Of a stretch of DNA of 64,000 nt, positions 42,787 through 50,754 are shown piece after piece. Source of the DNA: Rhodoplanes sp. Z2-YC6860 (GTDB taxonomy: Bacteria; Pseudomonadota; Alphaproteobacteria; Rhizobiales; Xanthobacteraceae); NCBI RefSeq assembly GCF_001579845.1, contig NZ_CP007440.1, positions 5,354,029 through 5,418,028 of the forward strand, read 5' to 3'. Within the stretch, counting starts at the first letter, position 1. Every line of letters starts with the position of its first letter. The notes beneath the pieces were generated by a model that was not told the DNA's origin, did no database searches, and saw nothing but the letters and a program-made list of their open reading frames with translations. Position numbers and translations under genes: made by a program.

Positions 42787-43080
42787 CTAATTCATCACAG
42801 TCGTCGCCTTGCCGCAGACTTGGCAGGTGTATTCGGCGCAGGCGTGTCCACCACACGAGATCTCCGCGATCGATATCTTCGTCAGCCACATCGGCACGTC
42901 GCAGCACACGGGATGCTCGTCGACATACACGGCCGGACTGACCGAATCGGGTTCGAGCGTGCGAAGGAAGGCGTACATTTCGTAGAGATGACCGAGCGAG
43001 TCATCGATGATGTCCTTCATCGACGCGTCGATCGCGCGCAGATGGCTGAGTTCTCGCCGAGAGCCTTGGATGTCGTACAT
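42787..43080 (-). CDS. Cys protein with CCxVPMWLTK motif, larger paralogue
   Basis: 97 residues, ATG behind GAGAGAG. A helical N-terminal half (SHLRAIDASMKDIIDDSLGH, LYEMYAFLRTLE) precedes HPVCCDVPMWLTK, found also at the N-terminus of the 10308-10526 protein, and a final YTCQVCGKATTV. The paired cysteines suggest zinc binding. A LexA-type box lies about 80 bases upstream, but in a promoter pointing the other way. Confidence 0.75.
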   Translation of the reverse strand: MYDIQGSRRELSHLRAIDASMKDIIDDSLGHLYEMYAFLRTLEPDSVSPAVYVDEHPVCCDVPMWLTKISIAEISCGGHACAEYTCQVCGKATTVMN

Positions 43081-43152
43081 GACGCTCTCTCTGACTACCG
43101 AGCATCTTGAAGTCTCTGTCGAATGATCGTCCCCCCAATTTTGGACAACAAC

Positions 43153-43181
43153 TTGACTTTATGTTCCTGTTTTGTTCTAAT
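43153..43181 (+). promoter_or_regulatory. Consensus promoter overlapped by LexA-type SOS box
   Basis: TTGACT (43153-43158), exactly 17 bases, TCTAAT (43176-43181). Inside and over the -10 lies GTTC-CTGTTTT-GTTC (43163-43177). Transcription would run rightwards from about 43188. No open frame above 20 codons with a start follows before the convergent DoxX gene; a start-less frame at 43200-43279 encodes a hydrophobic stretch LLLTALALSLFLMAAAV. Confidence 0.6.
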
Positions 43182-43328
43182 ACCCACATTCTTTGTGTAG
43201 GTCCCGCTGCTGCTCACTGCGCTGGCTCTGTCGCTGTTCCTCATGGCTGCGGCGGTTCGGGTTAACGAACGCGCAGCCTGAAGTCCGGCGGCGTAAGGGC
43301 GGACAAAGCCGCCCCACGCCGGCTGCGG

Positions 43329-43721
43329 TTATTTCTTGTCGATCGAATATGTCCCGGGTCCCGCCACCGTGAACGCCAGCAAGGCACCGAAGATGGTGAC
43401 GTTCTTGAAGAAGTGATTGAGCTGGTTCGGATCGCCCCAGGCGAGATGCGCGAACAGGCCCGCGACAAACGAATAGAGCCCGAGCATCCACGCGACCGAG
43501 CGCGTCTTGTAGCCGACCAGAAGCAGGATACCGCCCACAATCTCAAAAACCATCGCGCCCGGCACTGAGATCGACGGCATCGGCACGCCGAGCTTGCCGA
43601 AATAGCCGATATAGAAATCGTGCTTCATGAGCTTGTTGTAGCCCGCGATCAGAAACAGCAGGCTTCCGAGAACACGGCCCGCGAGCAGAAGAACATCGCG
43701 GTGCTTGTCGTAGTCCAGCAT
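43329..43721 (-). CDS. DoxX family membrane protein
   Basis: 130 residues with four membrane segments; ATG behind GGGGAGGGA. DoxX pattern: LLLAGRVLGSLLFLIAGYNK, GVPMPSISVPGAMVFEIVGG, FFKNVTIFGALLAF. Family members are linked to redox stress at the membrane, without a firm activity. Confidence 0.93.
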   Translation of the reverse strand: MLDYDKHRDVLLLAGRVLGSLLFLIAGYNKLMKHDFYIGYFGKLGVPMPSISVPGAMVFEIVGGILLLVGYKTRSVAWMLGLYSFVAGLFAHLAWGDPNQLNHFFKNVTIFGALLAFTVAGPGTYSIDKK

Positions 43722-43880
43722 GACTTCCCTCCCCTGTTATCGTTAGGGCGGACTCTCGCAAGCCGCGCCAAACGGGTCAACGCCACATCCCGCTGACATG
43801 ACGGGATGCTCGGCCCAGGCCGGGATCCGCTTGGCATCCCGATCGACTGTTTCGAATCAGGTGTTTCTGTACGATGCGCC

Positions 43881-45035
43881 ATGCTTCGCATTCTCATCGC
43901 TGCCCTCGGCGTGTTTGCAAACTTCAGCGCCGCCGATGCGTTCTCGTGGAACGCGGATAAGGAAAAGCTCGCGCTCGAACTGGTCCGTGAGTTCCAGGCG
44001 GCGCACCACGTCCCCTCCATTGCGGTCAGCGTGACGCTCGGCGGACGCACCGTGCTCGCCAAGGGACTCGACGCCGCCGGAATGCCAGCGCCGGGTGGTG
44101 AGAATGTCCGCTATCACATCGGGTCGGTGACCAAGCAGTTCACGGCCGCGGCCATTCTCGCGATGATCGAGGACAAGGTCATCGTGCCGAGCACGCAGAA
44201 GCCGCTGACACTGGACACCACCGGCCTCGAGCTGTTCCCCTCGCTCGATCCCAAGGGCGAAAGCTCGCGGCTCACGGTGCGGCGGGTGCTGACGATGACG
44301 TCGAACCTGCCGAGCTACACCGACGACGACTTCGCGCTGGATGCCGATCAGACCGGCGTGCCTCCGGCGGCACGGTCGATCGACGCCGAAGCCATCATCG
44401 CGCGACTGCGGACCTACAAGCTCACCGGACGGCCGCAGACGTTCAGCTATAGCAACACCAATTACTTCATTCTCTCGCTCATCATCCAGGTTCTGCAGAA
44501 CGGCTACGAGAAGACCAGCGCGCCGGTGGCCCACAAATACATCGCCGACCGGCTGCTGGCGCGAGCCGGTATGCGGGATACCGGGTTTGTCGGTGAACCG
44601 TTGCCGCGGCCGTCGATCGACGCAGCTCCGCACTACATCTACTCGCCGCGCTTCAACCAGGGCGCCTGGCCGATGGGCGCGGGCAACATGATCAGCACCG
44701 CGGCCGACATGGCGCGCTGGAATGCGGCGCTGACCACCGGCAAGGTGCTCGGCACGGACTCGGTGCACACGATGTTTGCACCCGCCGTCGCGGTGACGAA
44801 CTCGCTTGTCTACCAAGGCTGCAGCTACGGCATGGGATGGTACGTCTGCCATCGCCCGGGATTCGATCTGTTCGAGCATGATGGCGTCATCGCCGGCTAC
44901 ATGGCCTCGAACGCCATCGGATGGAAGAACGGCTCGTGGATCAGCGCCACGGTGCTGGCCGATCTGGACGCGACAATCGACATCGTCGAGTTGGTGCGCA
45001 GCCTGATCCAGCTCGGGGCCGAAGAGGACCGCTGA
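43881..45035 (+). CDS. Serine hydrolase, beta-lactamase class C family
   Basis: 384 residues with a signal peptide of about 20. The active-site SxxK is YHIGSVTKQFTAAAIL, YxN is FSYSNTNYF; a HDG-like motif (FEHDGVIAG) replaces KTG. This indicates an esterase or D-amino-peptidase-like serine hydrolase in the periplasm rather than a true AmpC enzyme. No ribosome site is obvious before the ATG. Stands alone. Confidence 0.9.
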   Translation: MLRILIAALGVFANFSAADAFSWNADKEKLALELVREFQAAHHVPSIAVSVTLGGRTVLAKGLDAAGMPAPGGENVRYHIGSVTKQFTAAAILAMIEDKVIVPSTQKPLTLDTTGLELFPSLDPKGESSRLTVRRVLTMTSNLPSYTDDDFALDADQTGVPPAARSIDAEAIIARLRTYKLTGRPQTFSYSNTNYFILSLIIQVLQNGYEKTSAPVAHKYIADRLLARAGMRDTGFVGEPLPRPSIDAAPHYIYSPRFNQGAWPMGAGNMISTAADMARWNAALTTGKVLGTDSVHTMFAPAVAVTNSLVYQGCSYGMGWYVCHRPGFDLFEHDGVIAGYMASNAIGWKNGSWISATVLADLDATIDIVELVRSLIQLGAEEDR

Positions 45036-45050
45036 CGGGCCTCTCGAATA

Positions 45051-45094
45051 TTTTTACCCGGGTGTATTGACCGGATCTTTTATCCGGGTAAAAC
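45051..45094. promoter_or_regulatory. Twin TTTACCCGGGTAAA-like operators before DUF2239
   Basis: Two palindromic words, TTTTTACCCGGGTGTA (from 45051) and TTTTATCCGGGTAAAA (from 45078), centre to centre 26 bp, lying 10-50 bases before the DUF2239 start. They also pair with each other as a 10-bp inverted repeat (TTTTACCCGG / CCGGGTAAAA). Confidence 0.65.
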
Positions 45095-45100
45095 AACGCC

Positions 45101-45700
45101 ATGAACCCGATCCGAAAAGACACGCCGTTTCCCCCATGCACCGCATTCGATCATACGAACCGCGTGGCGGCGGGATCGTATGTCGAGGTGGCCATCGCGT
45201 TGAAAGAGCACCTTCGCAAGCACGCGGATGCGTCCGTGCTCATCTTCGATGATGCGTCAGGCAGACAGATCGATTTCGATCTGCGCGGCGGAGATCAAGA
45301 GATCCAGGACCGCATCAGGAAGCAGCTGTCGTCAGGCAGCGACAGCTCGCCCCGCCCGGTCGGCCGCCCCAAGCTCGGCGTCGTCAGCCGGGAGGTCACG
45401 CTGATGCCTCAGCACTGGGCGTGGCTCGCCGAGCAGCCCGGCGGCGCCTCGGTCGCGCTCCGGCGGCTGGTCGAAGATGCGAGACGGTCAGGACCAGGCG
45501 AGAAAGAGCTGCGGCGCAAGGCGCATGAGCGCACCTACCATTTCATGTCGGCGATGGCGGGCAATCTCGCCAACTTCGAAGAAGCCTCAAGAGCCCTCTT
45601 CGCCGACGACGCCCGATCTCTCAAGAAGCTCATCGCCGAATGGCCTCGCGACATCCGCCAGCACATAGTGCGCCTTTATGGTGAGCCGGCGAAACCATAG
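45101..45700 (+). CDS. DUF2239 family protein
   Basis: 199 residues. The family shows AGSYVEVAIALKEHL, ILIFDDASGRQIDFDLRG (beta hairpin), VGRPKLGVVSREVTLMPQHW, and the C-terminal ANFEEASRALFADDARSLKK. The central RPKLGVVSREVTLLPRHW part resembles DNA-binding motifs, so a regulatory role is possible. The twin operators in front may be its own. Ribosome site weak. Confidence 0.92.
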   Translation: MNPIRKDTPFPPCTAFDHTNRVAAGSYVEVAIALKEHLRKHADASVLIFDDASGRQIDFDLRGGDQEIQDRIRKQLSSGSDSSPRPVGRPKLGVVSREVTLMPQHWAWLAEQPGGASVALRRLVEDARRSGPGEKELRRKAHERTYHFMSAMAGNLANFEEASRALFADDARSLKKLIAEWPRDIRQHIVRLYGEPAKP

Positions 45701-45711
45701 CCGGCCCGCCG

Positions 45712-46977
45712 TCACGCCAACAGGTCGTCTCCGGACAGACGCGTCCCGAGCGAAGCGTCCTGAATCACGGCGCCGAGCTCAGCCAGCTTGGCGAAGAAGT
45801 TGGGGAAGGTCTTGCGCACGCACTTGGGGTCTCGCAGGCGGATTCCCGGCACCCGCAACCCGAGCATGCCGAAGCACATTGCGATGCGATGATCGTCGTA
45901 GGTCTCGATCTCCGCGCCATGCAGCGGGCCGGGATCGATCCTGAGCGTGTCGCCGGTCTCCTCCACGCGTGCACCGCATTTGGTCAGTTCGGTCCGCAAG
46001 GCTTCGACACGCTCGCATTCCTGGACGCGCAACCGGCCCAGGTCGACGAACTGCGTGGCAGACCGAGCAAAGGGCGCAAGCACGATCGCGGTCATGATGC
46101 TGTCGGCCAGGTCCGTGCTGCGGGAAAAGACCGGCTGCCACGCCCGTTCCAGGACGAGATCGCGAAACTTCTGGTCGGCCTGCATCCCGCTTGAGGGCGC
46201 AGGCATCACGCGGATGCGGCTGCCGCTGTCACGCAGCAGCCAATCGGCGCCCCAGAAATAACTGGCGGCGGACGCATCCGGCTCCACGACATAGACGCCT
46301 CCGTCCCAGGGGAAATCGTTCACCAGGCGGCGGGTCATTTCAACGTAGGGCAATTCGTCCTCGTTGCCGCCGGTCACCCTCACGGTCCAGCCGCCGATAC
46401 GTTCGCTGAGAAGCAGCGCGGAAGCAAACTGCGAGCTCTCTTCGACACTCACACTGCATGTTGCGCCAGGACGCGGGCCGGTGCCGTGAATGACGGCCGG
46501 CAGGCGGTCGTTGGCGCTGTCGATGCGATAACCGAGTTCGCGCAAGGCGTGGATCAACGAGGCCTGTGGCCGCTCGTGCATCCGCGGGATCCCGCTCACG
46601 CGGTAGGCGCCCTGGCCGAGACAAAGGAACGGCGGCAGGAAGCGCGCAGCCGTGCCGGCGTTCTCAACGAACAACTCGAGCGGTTGCGCCGCGGTGCCGG
46701 CGTTGGGGATTCTGCCGCCGCATCCGTGAACCGTGAGGGTGCGGTTGGCCGGCTCGGCCGGATCGTTCGCCACCTCGATCCGAAACCCCAACCGCTCGAG
46801 ACAGTCGACCATGGCCTGCGTGTCTTCGCTCCAGAGGGAGCCGCGCAGGACCACGGGACGGCTCGCAAGAGCCGCCAGAATCAGCGCACGATTGGTCAGA
46901 CTCTTGGAGCCCGGCAGGACGACGGTTGCGTCGATCCGATGGCTTGGAGGGACGATTTCGATGAGGTGCGGCAGCAT
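45712..46977 (-). CDS. EPSP synthase-like (AroA family) protein, divergent
   Basis: 421 residues, normal EPSP synthase length. Present: PGSKSLTNRALILAALA (shikimate-3-phosphate/PEP binding), NAGTAARFLPPFL, GIPRMHERP, DLADSIMTA with the catalytic Asp, and ETYDDHRIAMCF. The usual KESDR motif is replaced by QECERVEAL, losing the Lys. It may be a second, specialised paralogue or a less glyphosate-sensitive class. No shikimate-pathway genes adjoin. Convergent with DUF2239, 11 bases apart. Confidence 0.85.
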   Translation of the reverse strand: MLPHLIEIVPPSHRIDATVVLPGSKSLTNRALILAALASRPVVLRGSLWSEDTQAMVDCLERLGFRIEVANDPAEPANRTLTVHGCGGRIPNAGTAAQPLELFVENAGTAARFLPPFLCLGQGAYRVSGIPRMHERPQASLIHALRELGYRIDSANDRLPAVIHGTGPRPGATCSVSVEESSQFASALLLSERIGGWTVRVTGGNEDELPYVEMTRRLVNDFPWDGGVYVVEPDASAASYFWGADWLLRDSGSRIRVMPAPSSGMQADQKFRDLVLERAWQPVFSRSTDLADSIMTAIVLAPFARSATQFVDLGRLRVQECERVEALRTELTKCGARVEETGDTLRIDPGPLHGAEIETYDDHRIAMCFGMLGLRVPGIRLRDPKCVRKTFPNFFAKLAELGAVIQDASLGTRLSGDDLLA

Positions 46978-47180
46978 GGCCCGAAATCTATGCGTCGCGC
47001 GTGCCGCTTGTGCAATGGGTCAGAACGGTCCGCCGGGCAACGACGCAAGTGTGAGAAAGGGCACACACCGCAACCGGAGATTCGGGCCAAGGTAGCGGCT
47101 CCTAACCAACTGCGTATCCACGAAGATATGACTGAGTCGATAGCTTCAAGACTTTTGAAATTTCTAAAAAAGGAATGATT

Positions 47181-48206
47181 ATGCGCATGACCCGTGTTTT
47201 GACTGCCGCTGCTGTGTTTGTTGGCCCGACATTCGGTCAGGCGCTCGCCGGCGAAGTCACCGGCGCGGGGTCCACGTTCATCTTTCCGATTCTGACGAAG
47301 TGGTCCGCCGAATACGCCACCGCGACCGGAACTCAAATATCGTACCGCCCGATTGGGTCCGGCGCAGGCATCGCGCAGATCAAGAGCGCTGCGATGGACT
47401 TCGGAGCGTCGGATGCCCCGCTGACACCGGGAGAGCTTCGGAAAGCCGGGCTCGGGCAATTCCCGCTCGTCGTCGGCGGCATCGTCCCGGTGGTCAACAT
47501 CGAAGGCGTGAAGCCGGGCGATCTGAAATTCACCGGCCCGATGCTGGCGGACATTTTTCTCGGCAAGATCAAGACCTGGAACGATCCGGCGATCGTGAAG
47601 CTCAATCCGGAGCTCACCCTGCCCGCCGCTCCCATCACCGTCGTCCATCGCCTGGACGGCTCCGGCACGACCTTCAATTGGACCAACTATCTCGGCAAGG
47701 CGAGCCCGGAGTGGCGTGAGAAAGTCGGTGAAGGCACATCCGTCGATTGGCCTGTCGGCGCCGGCGGCAAGGGCAACGACGGCGTGGCGACCTTCGTCAA
47801 TCGCACGCGGAATTCCATCGGTTATGTGGAGTATGCGTTTGCGCTCCAGAAGAAGTTGACGTTCGGGTTGGTGCAAAACAAGGCCGGCAAGTTCGTGAAC
47901 CCCAATGCGTCGAGCTTCCGCGCCGCGGCGGCGAGCGCCGACTGGACTTCCGTGAAAGACTTTTATCTCATCATCACCGATGCGCCGGGAGACGAGGCCT
48001 ATCCCGTCATGGCGACATCGTTCATCCTCATGCACAAGATGCCAAGGGACATCGCGCGTATGAAATCTGCCTTGAAATTCTTCCAGTGGGCGCTGGAAAA
48101 AGGCCAATCGCAGGCCTCTTCGCTCGATTATGTGCCGCTGCCCGATTCGCTCGTCGATCAGATCGAGATGTATTGGAAAGAACAATTCAACGCAGCGACG
48201 AACTGA
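47181..48206 (+). CDS. pstS: Phosphate ABC transporter substrate-binding protein PstS
   Basis: 341 residues; ATG at 47181 has AAGGA at good spacing, better than the in-frame ATG at 47175. Signal peptide ends near ALAGE. The phosphate-binding segments are GAGSTFIFPILTKW, PIGSGAGIAQIK, DFGASDAPLT and HRLDGSGTTFNWTNYL. No pstCAB or phoU adjoin and no Pho box is visible upstream. Immediately followed by a second arsenate reductase gene. Confidence 0.95.
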   Translation: MRMTRVLTAAAVFVGPTFGQALAGEVTGAGSTFIFPILTKWSAEYATATGTQISYRPIGSGAGIAQIKSAAMDFGASDAPLTPGELRKAGLGQFPLVVGGIVPVVNIEGVKPGDLKFTGPMLADIFLGKIKTWNDPAIVKLNPELTLPAAPITVVHRLDGSGTTFNWTNYLGKASPEWREKVGEGTSVDWPVGAGGKGNDGVATFVNRTRNSIGYVEYAFALQKKLTFGLVQNKAGKFVNPNASSFRAAAASADWTSVKDFYLIITDAPGDEAYPVMATSFILMHKMPRDIARMKSALKFFQWALEKGQSQASSLDYVPLPDSLVDQIEMYWKEQFNAATN

Positions 48207-48219
48207 GCAATCTGTGCCT

Positions 48220-48642
48220 ATGAGCGTGGTCATCCATCACAATCCGGATTGCGGCACCTCACGCAACGTCCTGAAGGTCATCAAGGCGGCAGGGTACGAG
48301 CCCACTGTCATCGAGTATCTCAAGATCGGATGGACGCGGCCCCAGCTTCTCGGCCTGCTCGCGGCCGCCAGCCTCACACCGCGCACGGCGCTCCGCGAAC
48401 GCGGGACGCCGGCAGCCGAACTGGGCCTGCTCGAACCGGGGGCAAGCGACGACACAATCCTGGACGCGATGATCATGCATCCCATCCTGGTCAACCGTCC
48501 GATCGTCTGCACCTCGCGGGGCGTGCGCCTTTGCCGGCCGAGCGAAGCTGTCCTTAACCTCCTGGATCGCTTGCCGCCCGGTCCCTTTCACAAGGACGAT
48601 GGCGAACTGCTCATCGATGCTGACGGCAAGCGCGTCCTTTAG
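48220..48642 (+). CDS. arsC: Arsenate reductase, glutaredoxin-coupled type
   Basis: 140 residues from MSVVIHHNPDCGTSRNVL, with Cys at position 11 as nucleophile and the three arginines TALRERGT, VNRPIV and RLCRP that bind the oxyanion. Different fold and mechanism from the arsC at 40303. It starts 13 bases after pstS stops, so the two are probably co-transcribed; arsenate enters by phosphate uptake systems, which makes the pairing sensible. Confidence 0.94.
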   Translation: MSVVIHHNPDCGTSRNVLKVIKAAGYEPTVIEYLKIGWTRPQLLGLLAAASLTPRTALRERGTPAAELGLLEPGASDDTILDAMIMHPILVNRPIVCTSRGVRLCRPSEAVLNLLDRLPPGPFHKDDGELLIDADGKRVL

Positions 48643-48692
48643 GCGCAAAGGCTGCCGATCGAACCCACCACTGCGGACCGTTCGGCCTGACG

Positions 48693-49217
48693 CTATGGGA
48701 CGCCATCGACGGCCGGTCGTCTGAAACCCATCGCCATCCACGCACCGAGCAACTTCAGCATGAACTTCCCGGAGAAGCTCGGATAGTTGGCCAGGTCGTC
48801 GGGCAAGGTCACGCCGCTGGGTCGTTCGCCAGTCATCATCCGCATGGTGGCCGGCGGCATGTCGCTCGGAAGGCGGCCACGATAGACCGTGAGCCAGTGC
48901 CCCTTGGTGAAGTCGAGAAACATCGCGGTGTTGCAGCAGCGCGCGAACATTCGCCTGGTCGGCGACTCCGGTTTCAGCCGCCGCTCCTCCAGAAGGTTGC
49001 CGCCCTGGACGCAGCGGACCCGATCTTTGCGATAGAGCACGTAGTCCGTGCCGCCATCCTCGGCCAGAACAGGATCGACGCCGGAAGCCGCTTGATACCG
49101 GCGACCTGCCTCCTGGCAGCTCGTGCAATAACAAATGCTTCGCAAAATCGGAGCCCCGACGATCAAGAGCTTGACCTTGCCGCAGCGGCACGACGCGGAG
49201 ACATGCTCATTCGTCAT
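48693..49217 (-). CDS. GFA family protein (glutathione-dependent formaldehyde-activating fold)
   Basis: 174 residues from MTNEHVSASCRCGKVKL. Zinc ligands CRCG, CYCTSCQEAG and MFARCCNTAMF match the family. C-terminal 50 residues are specific (YPSFSGKFMLKLLGAWMAMG). Zinc-binding; enzyme activity not established for most members. ATG behind AAGG; a longer start at 49238 is possible. Confidence 0.9.
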   Translation of the reverse strand: MTNEHVSASCRCGKVKLLIVGAPILRSICYCTSCQEAGRRYQAASGVDPVLAEDGGTDYVLYRKDRVRCVQGGNLLEERRLKPESPTRRMFARCCNTAMFLDFTKGHWLTVYRGRLPSDMPPATMRMMTGERPSGVTLPDDLANYPSFSGKFMLKLLGAWMAMGFRRPAVDGVP

Positions 49218-49296
49218 TTCGGTTGCCTTTGCACTCAATAAGTTCGCGCGAGGCTTGTGTCTGCTGGAACCACTTCCACACTACGATGTTACTGAC

Positions 49297-49375
49297 ACGG
49301 CGACCACGGTTGGGTGAACCGATCGCCGGCAGTAGCGGCCTCCACCGCTCGACCCGGTGGGGGCCGTTATTTTTT
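49297..49375 (+). ncRNA. Candidate sRNA with strong terminator
   Basis: GGAAC at 49266, 16 bases, TGTT gives a near-EcfG promoter. The 3' end is a hairpin with GGCCTCCACCG / CGGTGGGGGCC arms (about 49338-49365, one bulge) followed by GTTATTTTTT. No open frame fits between. Start estimated. Confidence 0.45.
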
Positions 49376-49404
49376 CGGAACTCGAATCCCGCCAGCGATT
49401 TGAG

Positions 49405-49470
49405 TGTCGAAGTACGAGCAAAGCAACACCGGCTCTGAATACGGGCCCGGCCGCAGCCACGGTGGGGCCT
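49405..49470 (+). ncRNA. Candidate sRNA sharing its 5' word with 13395
   Basis: Begins GAAGTACGAGCAAAGC (compare CAAGTACGAGCAAGCG at 13395) and ends in a GGCCC...GGGGCC hairpin with TTTCCTTTG. Middle part not conserved. Confidence 0.4.
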
Positions 49471-49539
49471 TTCCTTTGTTTGGAGATGGATGAGTGACAT
49501 GCGCCACTCATCCTGCCGGCATCCCGCGCATAGAGTGCG

Positions 49540-49610
49540 GCGGGCTGAAGTGAAGCACCTATCGCCCCCAGCGAGCCTCTTATCCGACAAGGGGCCTCGC
49601 TGGACCACCT
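49540..49610 (+). ncRNA. Hairpin RNA candidate, family copy A
   Basis: GAAGTGAAGCACCT (49549-49562) then CCCCCAGCGAG ... CTCGCTGGACC, an 8-bp stem 49568-49575 with 49596-49603. The same leader word occurs at 51560 and the same hairpin at 51702. Confidence 0.5.
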
Positions 49611-49775
49611 TATTCGACGCTCGCTTTTCAGATCCCGCAAGAAACGACGCGGCGGCAAACAGAATACCGAGCACGAGATCTACCGCTCCGACAATAACGG
49701 GCCCAGCATCGACGCGGCCAGCAGCGGCGAGCCAGAGCCGATGGCGCAGAGGTCGTCGCGTAAAACGGAGCCAGG

Positions 49776-50399
49776 CTACGGCGCGCGTTGGGTGACCGGC
49801 TCGCCTGGCGTTTGGAGAGGGATGCTCTCCATGAGCCGCGAAATGACCACTTGCAGCACGGCATAAGCGAAGCCGGGATCTTGATAGTAAATCTCTTTGA
49901 CCTTGGCTGCCGTCAATTCGAAAAACTCGCAATTCGATCTGCACTCGATCGTCGCCATTCGCTTTTGATCGCGCGCGAGCACACCGATCTCGCCCACGAC
50001 GTTGCCCGGCCCGAGCACCTTTCCGAGCTCCTTGATCTCAATCTCGCCGCTTGAGAGATAATACATGCGGTCGGCACGGTCGCCTCGCCTGACCAGAACA
50101 TGACCCGCCGGATACTTATGCCGCGACATGAACGGCAACAACGATTGTATCGATAGCTCGCCCGACTGCGCGCTCGCCACACCGCGAACCAAACGTCGAA
50201 TCTGCAGCAACCGGATCGTGTTCACCGGGAGCAGGATCAGGTGCAACACCATGATCGGCCAGATATGAGCCACCGCCCCAAAACTGCAGAACAGGACATT
50301 GCTGACAATGCCGGCGATACGAAGCGGGATCATCGTGGTCATGCAAAACGTCGCAAGAACCGACGCCGACGCGACGTAACTCAGTATCGTGACCCACAT
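49776..50399 (-). CDS. Membrane protein with cyclic-nucleotide-binding domain
   Basis: 207 residues. Two to three membrane segments in residues 1-65 (SYVASASVLATFCMTTMIPL, VAHIWPIMVLHLILLPVNTI), then a cNMP-binding beta barrel at about 85-195 (YPAGHVLVRRGDRADRMYYL, GPGNVVGEIGVLARDQKRMA). The GEIGVL phosphate-binding cassette is present. A Popeye-like arrangement that could sense cAMP at the membrane. Confidence 0.87.
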   Translation of the reverse strand: MWVTILSYVASASVLATFCMTTMIPLRIAGIVSNVLFCSFGAVAHIWPIMVLHLILLPVNTIRLLQIRRLVRGVASAQSGELSIQSLLPFMSRHKYPAGHVLVRRGDRADRMYYLSSGEIEIKELGKVLGPGNVVGEIGVLARDQKRMATIECRSNCEFFELTAAKVKEIYYQDPGFAYAVLQVVISRLMESIPLQTPGEPVTQRAP

Positions 50400-50754
50400 G
50401 GACAGGATCCTCGAGGCAGTGGCTGGGCAGGCATGCTAGCCAAATCCGACGGCCCGGCAACGACGCCGCCTGAGTGCGAAGGACCCTAGGGCACATCGAC
50501 TTTTTTGGACGACTGCAGTGGCGAGGACACAGGCTGTTGGCCTTTGCCAATCACCTCATCGGCACTGTGAAAAAGGCCGGTGGATGCTCGAAATTCATCG
50601 TATACGCAGCAAGTGTTTGCGGAGATAAACCAACCCCGGTACCAGACTGGACCGGTGGCGCGAATGCCACCTTGGTGTTTTCTAAGTGCAGAATTAAGCC
50701 CTCGCCGCTACGATGCGTGCGAGAGCCCGAGTGTTTCAGTGATTGGGTGGAGTG
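50400..50754. other. Intergenic, no gene seen
   Basis: About 350 bases between divergent genes. No plausible small gene, repeat or terminator recognised; both promoters must lie here. Confidence 0.55.

Noticed and set aside
43200-43279. Hydrophobic micro-protein behind the SOS promoter
   Set aside because: The frame has a stop directly before it and no ATG, GTG or TTG ahead of the hydrophobic part; reported only as a possibility.
46978-47180. Pho box upstream of pstS
   Set aside because: No pair of TGTCA words at 11-bp spacing was found.
46896-48233. Long minus-strand frame over pstS
   Set aside because: PstS motifs are unambiguous on the plus strand.
49207-49944. 245-codon minus frame across the RNA cluster
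   Set aside because: Crosses terminators and lacks a start with a ribosome site; only a short hydrophobic stretch looks protein-like.
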